Positions 23,831-35,800 of a stretch of 59,823 nt of DNA are shown piece after piece. The position numbers and the translations under genes were made by a program. The DNA comes from Gnetum montanum (lineage: Eukaryota > Streptophyta > Gnetopsida > Gnetales > Gnetaceae), in assembly GCA_015680685.1 (NCBI GenBank), contig MNCI01014376.1, forward strand, positions 273,573 to 333,395, in the 5' to 3' direction. A model generated the notes under the pieces. That model had not been told where the DNA came from. It was given only the letters and a program-made list of their open reading frames with translations, and made no database searches. Position 1 is the first letter of the stretch; the number at the start of each line of letters is the position of its first letter.

Positions 23831-25899
23831 GTAATGACATAAGGATATAAAGTTGATCTCTTACAATAATAAAAATCCTTAACCAAAGTTAAAGAAATAT
23901 CTTAAAGATGCATCTTAACTATACAAATATTCAACACATGTGATGAACTCTAGAAATATTGATATTAATATTATTGATACAAATCATTCAATAAGGCATT
24001 TCTTTCTTCGAATATGTAACTTGTAGTTTACAAGTTACAAATTTGATTCCAAGGGATACAATGAAACACATTCCAACCTGGGGGCATGATAAAAATAAAT
24101 GTTTAGGCTATGACATTAAATAAACAACAATCTATAGAAAATCATCACCACAAATTGATTAATCTAAAATTTGTTTTTAGATCTTTACAAATATAATTAA
24201 ATTTTAATATCGATTTATAAATAAAATATGAGAATTTTTAGCCAAAAACCAAATTAATACAAAAGCATCAAAATATGCTAAGATCATTAATTGCTATTAG
24301 ATTAATTATCTTAACGTATGAAATATAGTAGGAAAAATATTTTTAAAAGAAGTGTCTTTAATATTTTGGTTTTCCATGCTAAAAAGATTATGGCTAGACT
24401 AGTTTCCTTTATTACTTTGTTGCCTATTTGGCCTATACTTTTAAAGCTCTTTTAAATGAAATTAATGTAACATGAGAAAATGGTAATGCAAAATTTTATT
24501 AGCTGTGAAATCAAAAGAGTACATCATATGACTAGGCAACCAAAAAAAATGAAAAAGGAAAAAGAAAAGCCTATGCTCTTCTTGGAAGAGGAATTCCAAA
24601 TGAGCCTCACAAATACAAAAGTAAATCTACAAGAATTTTGTAGTAGATTTTTCATTTTGGTAAAGATATTAGTGTTTGAGTCTCCATAGATTATGAAAGA
24701 ACACTAATAAGATGTTTATCTAAGTGAGAGCTGGAAAATAAATGAAGCTACTACAGAAAACCAAATATGTATGAACTTGCAATCAAAAAGAAAAACAAAT
24801 GCATTGACCTTTTTTTTCCTTGTCATAAAAGAACCATTTGTGTTAGCCATAAAAGAACCATTTGTGTTAGCCAGAAATACCAACAACCTTTAAGAACAGT
24901 CAGTCAACACTTATTGCCTCTTTTTCATTAAAAGAATAGCTAAAAAAATTTTCTTCATTCCCTCCAAACATCTACCAAAGAAGCTACTTGTAGAGGAGAA
25001 CGATCTATGCCTTAAAAACTAACCTTGAGTCATAAAGGAGGTCAGAACACGACATTTTTTTTACCCAAGACAGTTAAATTAGAACTTTATATCCAAAAGT
25101 AAGTATTCATGTGATACAAACTTTTAACCATCTGTAAAATAATGAGCTAGTCCCCTAAGTTAGAAGGGGCAAATGAAATAAGTTTTAACAATTAATTTAC
25201 TAACCACCTACTCTCCTTGAACTAAAATTAATGATACCTTCTATCCCTGAACTAAAATTAATGTATAAATAAACATTAAAAAAAAAAAAACCGTCAGTCG
25301 TTGCCATCTATACCCAAATAGCCACTCCTAAGATCTTAAAAAGTCTAATACAATTTGCTGGATAAAACAAAAAGTTCCTTTCCTTTAATTTAGGTCATTC
25401 TAGAGACTATGGCAAAATATTGCAATCATGCTCTTATAATCATAACCATATCTATTAAGCTAACCAATAAGCGTTAAAACACACTCTAAACGTTGCTACA
25501 GGCTAAAACTTGTTACAATCAACGTTCTCTATTAACATTGAAAGATTGCAAAAACACATGTACCCACAAAACATACTTTATCATTTCTGGGTGAATATGT
25601 TTTCAGCCTTTATCTAATAAATCATAAAGTATACAACATCAGACATTATAAAATTGTAAAATGTCTGCTGAACTAATAGTTTTGATTAACGTTGATGAAA
25701 ATGAACATTTAATAGTTTCAAATTCAGCTTAACTTCATTAACATGGTATATTAACCAACCATTATTTCGTCTAATATTTGGTGTGGTCTTACGTCTGATG
25801 CAATTGCACGCAATTTTCCAACCAGTAGACTTTAATCGTATATTAATATATATAGAACTAATTTACACATAATAATGCAGATATGAGAGACAATAATGA
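23831..25899. other. Non-coding stretch downstream of the host gene
   Basis: AT-rich with no recognised genes. It contains a 24-bp tandem duplication (CATAAAAGAACCATTTGTGT, at about 24823-24871), a repeated CTGAACTAAAATTAATG-like phrase near 25220-25255 and an A12 run near 25279. Confidence 0.5.
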
Positions 25900-26277
25900 A
25901 TTGCTGTGAAGCTTACATGAAGTTAACGTTTTGAAAAAAGCTTGAGGATCGATGTATAACTCTCAAAAAATTACATGCATGGGATTACCCATCTAATGCA
26001 TCTGTTTTCATCACATCCCAAATATAGTACAGTTGAAAATCAACATTTTTCCAAAAAAATCAATTTTCACAAAAAAATACCTTATACAAAAGATTCTGTT
26101 GTATGTTATATTAACACATACCTCCTTACATGTACATGAGTCAATGCTCACGAGAAGAAACCATCACTGCCTCATGACTAACAACAAAAACATAGATTGC
26201 CTCACAGCAACATGAAGATTTGATTATATCAATCCTGTGACTTCCTAAGAAGTCATCTTTGCACACAGGAGTATTTG
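25900..26277 (-). other. Probable 3' UTR region of the S-acyltransferase gene
   Basis: AT-rich DNA directly downstream of the stop codon. I see no canonical AATAAA close to the stop on the minus strand, so the cleavage site is not assigned. Position relative to the stop is the only support. Confidence 0.35.
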
Positions 26278-26823
26278 CTACTTGCGTATTTGCAAGCCTC
26301 CTACCGATGTGTTTTGTCCATTCGACTGCCTGCTTTGTTCCAAATAGGGACCTGTTGTAAGATCATCATGTGAAATCTCCCAGCTTTCACTCTTTTGAAT
26401 CATACTAGGAGGCTTACTAGTTTCTCCACATTCTGAGTCTATACTTTTTCCTGATAGCGAATGTCCCATAAAGCTTGAAAAGGCATCTGCATAATGCTCA
26501 TGGCTGTCTGAAGGAGCATCTTGGCGACTGACAAAATGATGCTGGAATGCTTCATTGGATTCTACTTCATCTGCCATTGTAGACGCTAACCCCATTTCAA
26601 TGTCAGCACCAATTTTCGAACGAGAACCTTCTATAGAATACTCCTCTTCTGGATTTATAGAAGCATCTACCCTGTGTTCAGGTATTTCCTCTACTCTGGC
26701 ACGCAAGTTTATATTTGAGGGTGGAATTTTTGTGCATAAAATTTCACAGAAATTATTCATTGCTCCTCGATTATAAGGGTTTGCTCTATTTTCAGACCTG
26801 TATCGAAAATTCTCATATGTAGT
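26278..26823 (-). CDS. S-acyltransferase exon 5 (TTYE, NPYN, C-terminal tail, stop)
   Basis: Encodes residues 256-436 and the TAG stop. It begins TTYENFRYR after acceptor ATGTGCAG, with NPYNRG 14 residues later and the family block [20 protein letters not shown]. The remainder is a poorly conserved Ser/Glu-rich tail. It lies 19.7 kb downstream of exon 4. The open frame runs upstream past the acceptor but loses family similarity exactly at TTYE, which supports this boundary. Confidence 0.92.
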   Translation of the reverse strand, partial: TTYENFRYRSENRANPYNRGAMNNFCEILCTKIPPSNINLRARVEEIPEHRVDASINPEEEYSIEGSRSKIGADIEMGLASTMADEVESNEAFQHHFVSRQDAPSDSHEHYADAFSSFMGHSLSGKSIDSECGETSKPPSMIQKSESWEISHDDLTTGPYLEQSRQSNGQNTSVGGLQIRK

Positions 26824-29800
26824 CTGCACATAGTACAATATTAAATGGTCATTATAGCATTGCAAACTAAAGAAAGGCCCAACCAAGTGTACACTTGAAA
26901 AAAATAAAGCAAAAACTAAGGATTTCAACGTCTAATCATTTTATCAACTCAACTATGACTTTTCAGCTGAGGATGAATGGCGTCAATTGAGAAAAGGGAG
27001 AGACAACTCCAGAATAACCGAGGAAAAGCCATTCGGTAGCTTGAAGATCTTTGTTTTGTTGTTAGTGCAATTACTCAACATAAAATGTTTTACAAAACTT
27101 ATTCAGCCTTTACCGTGTAAGCAGCTTAAACACTTAAAACCAAAACAAGTTATGCGTTCCACACCATTCGAACACAGCCAATCAAACTCTTACATGACAT
27201 TATGCCGGTGGAAACTATTCAAGTGAAGGAATTTTATTTCATCAGATTACTAGGAATAAAACGTAAAACAAAATCTAGAAGCATTCAATAAGTTGTATAG
27301 AAACTACGGACAAATGAAGGCTAACAAAGAAAGCCATCACTCAATTGTATATAGTGGATTTCCTTCAAGCAATATTTAGTTATCAAAATATAAAATAAAC
27401 ACATAAGCAAATTGTCATAAAACGTAACCCTGCTACAGCTCGCTAAAAAAAACAATTGCGGTTTCATCTCAGTGCATACAACCAGCAGATGTTTCAAAAA
27501 TTTTCATGTTGATAAAATACAGTAACTGAATATTAAACCAACAGTAACCATCCCAATATACACAACACCAACTGAACATTAAAGGTAACCTGGAGGCTAA
27601 ATGCTTGTTGTCCCAACCAAGGTCCCAAGAGGGCCGATAGATGACTGGAAACCTAACCTCCTTTTGAGTGGCTACACCCAGGCTCAAACCCAGTTTGTAT
27701 GACTTGAGAAATGAGCATCTTCCCATCATTCTCCACAACACCAACTAAATATTGCTTGAACCAAATAAAAAAAAAAGCACACACACACATGCTAAATGCC
27801 ATGCAACCAGGGATAGAATTTGAAGTGGTCAATACCTGTCAGAGGGCATCGTCTTTAAAATAAAAAATATTTTTTTAATAAAATGCATTTTTCAAAAACA
27901 AATCCTGAAACAACCTGTTATCCTATTATAATGTGAAATGCAATGGTAATTTGTCTGTTAAAAATATCTGTTATGGTGCCTGTCAATTTCTATCCCTGCA
28001 TGCAACTATAGATGGTTTTAAAACTACAGAAACCCTAGACTAGCTAATATCAATGAGAAACACAAACATGTTGACATAAATGACCCACCTTTCCACGACT
28101 AAGATGGTGAATCTGGAATAAACATCCCTATGTCCATAGGTATGGACTATTTGTTTTAGATTTACTAGTCTTTTTAATAAATTTGGCATGTAAATTTATG
28201 TGCAATGCAACCTCTACCCATGGAAGGTTTGAGTTTACTTGGAAAAGCTATAAATGTCTTCTTGAAGATCTTGAATTAAATGAAAGGGAATTTCCTTGAG
28301 GGTTATAATTTGAGAAAATGAAAGAATACAATGAGTCTCTCACAAATAAAAAGAAAGTGTTCATCTCCCAAGGTAATCCAAAGGATGCCTCGGACAAGCA
28401 ACCAAATTAAGGATAACTTATTGGAAACAGACATTCTGCATTGAATCTACTACCCAAAATGTGTAAAACATGAGAGAAGTAAATTTAAGTGTTAAGGATT
28501 TGGTATGTTGTATTAAACTCTATATTGAGTAACACCATGAGTGTACATTCACGGTCATGATGTCATCACCATCACGGTGATGTCTGCTATTTACACTTAA
28601 CAAATAGTTGACAATCAATTACTTGTTAATTAATCATCGTGTCATTCCTCCAACGTCATGGCAGTTTCTCTGCAACTATATATACTCTTGGACATTCAGG
28701 TCTAAGTATCATTAACATACATGAGATTGACTAGTCACTCAGACCCATATCTCTGACTATGTTATACATCAATCAAAGTATACACATGTTAAGGTCAACA
28801 CCACAATGTGTATCTCCCAACAGTGCGGTCAAATTTCAACATCTTTATGTCAACATAATTTGTTGTATATCTCCCTGCAGTGTGGTCAAATTTCAACATC
28901 TTCATGTCAACTTCATTGCCTATTTCCTTGGACCTTGTGGTTGTCTCAATCACAAAACATTAAGGAGATCCACAAGAACAAAGAAGCCAAAACTTTTTAG
29001 CGATTATGTTATATATCCTCAAGAATCTTACCTTTAATGCTGGACCTAAAGATAATCTTATTTCGCTTTTAATAAGCCATGAGTGGAAAAAATTCCACAT
29101 TTGCTATGATGCGATTAAGGAAGAGATTGACTATGGCTAAAAATTAAAGTCTAAAATCTTATTAAATAAAATGAAGCATCAGCAATTGGTTGTATATGGG
29201 TCTATAAGATCAAAAGGAACCCTTTTGAAAATGGCGAATGATTCAAAGCTAGACTTATGACCAAGTGATTCACTCCAAAGAGAGCATTTATTACCATGAA
29301 ACCTTGTCTTCAATATCAAAGAAGGATTCATTTGGAAGAATCATGGCTTTTTTGACTCATTTCGAATTGGAGCTACAGCAAATGGATGCAGAAATGGAAT
29401 CCTTGAACAACCTAAGGGTTTCTATCAAGATAGTTGCTTGATTTGCAGGTTAAAGAAATCAATATGGACTAAAGCAAGCTTCTCATCAATGGTACATAAA
29501 TTTCTCACAACATTGTAATCTCATTTGGTTTCATTAAGACCATGGTTGAACAATGCATATACCTTTATGATACTATAAATAAATTCATTTTCATGCTCTT
29601 CCCTATGCTTGAGTGACATCATACTTCCAAGGTGTGACTTGGGCTTGCTACATGAGATAAAGAAATTCCTTTCTCAAATCTTTAGGATGAAGGATCACTT
29701 GCCTATATTAACACACCATGTGAAAAGGGATAAAAGTCCTTCTAAACAAATGCACATAGAACTCCTTAAAAGACAAAATTTATTGCATGCCATACAGCTA

Positions 29801-32800
29801 TTTCTAAGGCATGCTGGTTAAGAAACGTGTCTTTTCATTAAGAAACAATATCTTTGGCCTAGAAGTTGTTGATTCTACAATCTTCTTCTCCAAGAAGAAT
29901 AAAAGTGGAAGTCAAAACAAACATATCAATATAAAGTAGCTTGTCGTTATTGTTAAATATAGAGTCAAGAAGCATAAGGTAGATATCATTCATATTAGCA
30001 CCAAGCTAATGATTACTGATCCCATGTCTAAAACATTATCAGTGAAATAGCATATAGATCATGTGGATCATATGAAACTTGTTAGTTCATTCCATGTATA
30101 ATTTGCTTCTTGCTCTAGTTTGTATACGGCTAAAGCATTCTTGGATAATAAAGTGGACATTTTAACTGCACATAAAGCTTATGCCATATCCATTAAAATA
30201 ACTAAAGTAGGTCCTAAATAATTTATAAGACATTAGTCATAAAGAAATAGCTCATAAAGTACTCACTTTAAGTAGGCTAACAACAAGGTGTTACCTAGTT
30301 GATAAAGCATGAAAATTCTAATAGTCAGCTCATATATCGCATCTATGATATAGTATCCACTATCTACTATCTACTATATCATAGATGCTATATTGCATCT
30401 GTGATGTAACATCCCCTACTACATAGCATCTGCTATATTGTAGACTAGGATGCTATGTCATAAATGCAATGTCACAATTACAATAAATGCCTATAAATAT
30501 GAGTCTCTTATCATGTTTATGGACCACCATTCAGTTGTAGCCTAGCCAGACTCTTGCAATTTCTTTTTGCAAGAGTTAGTAAATTTTCCCCTCTAAGTGC
30601 TCACAGCATGGATTAAAGCAATTGTATGGCATTTTATTTGAGTGCAGCTTGTACCTAGACACATTTGCACAAACGGAAATAAAATCGAAATTTCTTCAAT
30701 CCATTGTGACACTTGGATTAACATAACTTTACTTTCCAGCAATTTACTTTACATGCAATTTACTTTCTTGATATTAAGCAATTAATATTATCGTTTGTAA
30801 GAAACATGAGTACAATCACTTTGAAAAGAATATATTAATGCTTGGTAATCCCAGTAATTGATACTTGGTACACCCAGTAGTATACACTTGGTAACCCAGC
30901 AGCATTAATATATGTTTCGAATATATATAGAAAGTGGGAACAGATACTCCACATTTAGACGAGTTAGTTAATTAGGTAGTTAATTCAAATATTAAATCTT
31001 TATTTACTTAATCATTTAGTGTGCAGACAAATTAAGAAAAATGATAAAAATAAATATCTTGCACCTTGATCACAGTTAACCAGACGTACATATTAGCACA
31101 ACTATTGATTAGAAAGACAACAATTAACAATTATATAGTTCACCAGCTAGAAATATTGGCCACTTAGGTAAATAAAGTCTATGGAATTCGATCAGATCAT
31201 GCGTACACACTAGTGATTCGTATGGTTAGGCGTAGGGAATACCTATTGCTCATCACTAGTGGTAAGACTCTTGATTTGGTAACTCCAAGTTATGGGTTTG
31301 ATTTTAGTGCGCAATACTAAGTTATAAAGTCATAATTTGCCTATATGTCTTGGGGGTAAATATTGTTAAAAAATTATTTCGGATTCCAACAACACCCATA
31401 CATGAAAGGAAATATTCAAATTTATGGATATGATGACCATGATTCATGTGTTAAGAGACCTTATTTAAGCAAGAGTTACAACTAGTGTTAAAGCATAGTC
31501 ATGATATAGTCATATATATACAACAATGCCATGTGGGCCAAGTGAGAGAATGTTGACATAAATGGCACACCTTCCCATGGGTGTCAATTCCAAAATAAAT
31601 CCACTAGCCCATTTTCATTGATGGCTTCAGTTATGTCAATTATCAAGAGCACTCTAATTATAGAGCATTAATGATTCTATGTGGAGGAGAGCACTAACAC
31701 CACTCCATAAAGACTGTTGGGGTCCATAGCTTAGCCTATAACTAATTTAGCTATACATTTATAACATGTATCTATAATTTGTTTGAGAGAATTTTTTCCC
31801 TTTGGCATGAACAACAAATCAGTGTGACAGAAATGTGAATGCTTAGATGGATGTTAAATGTTAGCAGAAGAGATAAACTACATAATATAGACATTAAAGG
31901 AAAACTTGTCATGGCTTCTATTTCAAATAAGATACAGGAATGGCAACTTAGATGGCTTGGACATGTGCAAAATAGATTAGACAATAAACCTATAAAAAAA
32001 GGTTGCTACATCACTATTCTAGGAAAGCCACCGAAAGGAAGACCAAACAAAGATATGGGAAAAAATAATTAAAGATGATTTTTAAAAACTACAAATAAAC
32101 AAAGATCTAGCTCTTTATAGAGGCGAATGGCAAAGAACTCATGTAGTCGATCTCATTTTGTTAGTACAAGACTAGGATGATGATGATGATAATGAATCTT
32201 TTCCCTTCACAAAAAAAATAAATAGATTGATTCTCAAAAATTTTGTAAAAGAATTATAGAATAATATAATGATGCCTCAAGTGTGACTCAAAGTGGCAAC
32301 CTCTTGCATAACAAGACAATGAGCTAACCACTTCAGCCAACTATCACCAACATCTACTTATTGTTATACTTGATCCACCTATCACTAGCTTCTACTTTTT
32401 GTTCTGAATGAAATATATACTATTTAGTGTTACATGAGTAGGACCCATAGAGTATTATGGACAAAACATATATTATCCACCATTATTGAAGTACGATTGG
32501 TAGTTGATAGTTGGCCTCTCACCTAAAAAGAGGTGGTTATGCCTACCATCAAGGTATCCAATCCAGTAGCATAAGCCATAGGCAAGAAGATTTTCAACAA
32601 GGTTCTCTTTGTGCACAGTTTTTCTCTTTGGTTGAATCTTCACCAGCATGGCTAAAAATGCTATTCAGTATTCAACTACTATTTAGGCTTGTAAGTTGCT
32701 CTCAAAGATTTGGCTTTTCATTGACCTCTTTATACATTCTATTTTCACCTTGTTTTGGTTGTATTTGATTCTGTGATTTAGTTTCTACTACATTCAGTTT

Positions 32801-35800
32801 TACTGCTTCCAGTTCAATTTAAATACAGTGTTTTCTATTGTATTTGGTTTTTGCAGCTTCAGTATTTAATTTAGTTTCTGCTGTAGTTTCTGAGCTTTAG
32901 TTTCAATCCATAAAGTTCCAACAAACATTCTTTGGTTTCTCAATTTGTTGTTTTATACATTTTTCATTCCCATAGGACAAGCGTTCTTATTTGGATCTTC
33001 ACATGCAAGAAAATTTCGCTAACAAAGAACAAGTTAACTGAGATTCCAACAATGCAACTTTATAAGATGATGACAACCTAAGGATCTATTGGACAGCATT
33101 CAATTTTAACGATCCTGGGCATCATTTTCCCATCACTTGCCCATACGGCTCCAATGCAACAAAAGGTTGGGGTAGTTGCACCGACCAAACCATTATGTTT
33201 TATTATAATGCTTATGTAACTTGGTATTACCATGAAGTTTATAGCATCTTTGATGAGTAACCTTGTACCCAAACAAGACAGGAAAATAGAACTCACAATG
33301 ATCATCTCATGTTTACGATGTGACAGTTGTTTAAAATGTGTAAAACAATGTTTCCTAGAAACAAACTGTTATAACCGTACCAAAATAGTTAACAACAGAG
33401 CTTTCTGGTCATTAATTAAAATGATTTAATTTGGCTAACTGTCAGAACACCATGACAGTGTGATACATTTACGGTGATAAAATGCTGATAAAATGAAATG
33501 GAGAGTTTAAGGTGAAAACAAAAATACAGTCAATGCTGATAAAATGAAATGGAGAGTTTGAATATCTTTACACCTTCCTTCAAACGAAGCATGAGTTTTG
33601 ATTACAAAGATTGCAAATTCAATTTATTTACAACCTTCTTGAAATTTTTAACACTCAATGGTTTAGTAAAACCATCAGCAAGCTGGTCATTGGTGTTGAT
33701 GTAAACTAGAAAAATAAATCTTTTGGCAAAAGCATAATGGATGTAGAGCACAGTAATCTTAATATGCTTCATCCATTCATAAAATACTAGATTCTTGATC
33801 AACTTGATTGCACTTTGGTTATCATAGAAAATTGTGATGGGCAACAAAATGGCCTTCTTAAGTTCTCTAAATAATTGATGAAGTCAGTTAACTCAGTAAC
33901 AAGATTCACTGTGGCCCTGTATTCAACCTCTGTTGAAGAAAAGGAAACTTCTTTTTGTTTAGTTGACCATCATGAGATTGTATTCCCATGGTGTTTGACA
34001 AGAAAACATGTGGTTGAGCACCATGAGGATGCATTACCACCATAGTCTACATCTATGTAACCTGTTAGATTAACTTTCCAAAGATAGTCATTTAAATATT
34101 GGTTGGTTTTTTATTGAATCTATACAACAAATTTATTAAATATGAAATATATGGTCGGGTATTTGTCAAATATATCAACTTTCAATACACTGTGTGGTCA
34201 AGAATAGATTCAGAATCATCTACTTGCGATGTACTCCTTGAATCCAACAGCGTTGATCTTGGTTTACAATCCACCATATGATATCCCTTAATCAAGTCTA
34301 GGACATATTTCTTCTAGGTTACTCATATATGGGTTAATGACTAATGAATTTTAAAACCAAGAAAACAACTGAGCAAGCCTAAGTCTGACATCTCAAATTT
34401 TGTTTTCAACTGATTTTTAACTTGGTTAATCAGTTGAGCATTCTCTCAGTTATCACAATATCATCAATGTATACTAACATTATTATTGCCCTCCATGAGT
34501 TCTTTATCTCCATAACATCAAGACAGGCATCTGCACTTGATCTTTTGAACATCAATCCATGTATAAATTCATCAAACTCTATGTACCATTCTCAGGGAGC
34601 CTGCTCTAACCCATAACAAGACTTTTTCAGTGTGTAGACATAATTAGACAATGTTAAATCCACCAAGCCTTCAAGTTGGTACATAAAAATCTTTTCTTGT
34701 AGATCTCCATTCAAGAAGATATACTTCACATCAACCTGATATAGTTTCCAACCATGAGAAGCAGCTAAGGACAAGATACACTATATAGTCCATTGTTTTA
34801 CAGTGGGTGCAAATGTTTCCTTATAATTAATATCTTTCCTTTGTGCAAAGTCCCTTATAATCAATTATGCCTTATATTTATCCATTGTGTTATCATCCTC
34901 TCTCTGTATACAAAATACCCATTTGCTTGTTAACATTTCATTTGCAATGTACTCTTCACCAGTTCCCACATATCATTTTTCATTAACATATTATACTTTG
35001 TCTTCATTGTGTCATACCAATCTTTATTTTGCATAGCCTCTCGCACACTTACAGTTTCACCTGTTTCGACTATCATTTAAGACAATCAAGTCAAAATAAT
35101 CTTTTGTAACAAACATTCTCTTACTTCAAAGCCTTTTCATAGGCATTTCATTTATATGCTCCAACTCTGCCGATCTTAAATCTTTTAACTGCTTTTAAAC
35201 CATTGTGGTTGTTAGTCTACAAAGAAAGCTGTGGGGTTAGATTCCCCATTTATACCAACTTCTTCATCATCATCTTTGTTCAAAGTCACAAATGATCATG
35301 AGTCAATCTTTGTTTTGCTAGGGATCACCATGGGAACATTAGATAATTTTTAACTCATGGTGTGATTTGGGTTCTAAAAGAAATTGTCAAATAATATATA
35401 TCACATGATTTCAAATTTCTGTGATCCTTGATGACGCACACTTGGTAAGCTTTGTGGTATAAGGAATAACCAAGTAGCAATACCACCATGGCCTTGGGGT
35501 CCAACTTACCACGGTCTGCTTGTGGAACATAAACATAACATGACTTTCCAAACAGGTGAAGATGAGATATTGACACATCCCTATTGTCAGACCATTTCTT
35601 AATTGGAGGGATGTCTTTCAAAGATGTAGTTGAAATTCTGTTATTCATATGAACATAAAAGTATGTTGCTTCTATCCACAAGGATTTTGGTACTTGTGCA
35701 TCAGGCATCTTACATCTTATCATCTCTGTTATTGATCTATTCTTTCTTTCCGTTGTTGAAGATTTGATATACTCTAGCAAGCTTCACAGGCTGGTTTATG

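Larger units (their letters stand above)
28069..31600 (+). mobile_element. Decayed Ty1/copia element, plus strand
   Basis: Copia RT and RNase H remnants at 28.95-30.1 kb lie between two sites sharing TGTTGACATAAATG then a CCACCTTYCCA-like stretch, at 28069 and 31549. The second follows GCCAAGTGAGAGAATG, the purine tract that typically precedes a copia 3' LTR. A gypsy-type LTR (30.4-31.26 kb) appears to be inserted between. LTR ends were not resolved. Confidence 0.55.

Noticed and set aside
26555-26776. 73-codon plus-strand ORF
   Set aside because: Antisense shadow of S-acyltransferase exon 5.
26824-26928. Upstream extension of exon 5 with an ATG at 26928 as a separate gene start
   Set aside because: Family similarity begins exactly at TTYE after a CAG acceptor; the extension is intronic and hydrophobic by chance.
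30331-30470. Short regularly spaced words resembling a CRISPR array
   Set aside because: Units are irregular, overlapping and part of a hairpin in a plant LTR; there is no spacer structure.
31256-31320. tRNA-like sequence as a functional tRNA gene
   Set aside because: A and B boxes are present but no cloverleaf with a proper anticodon arm and acceptor stem could be formed by eye. SINE or tRNA fragment is more likely; the same holds for the other tRNA-like heads here.
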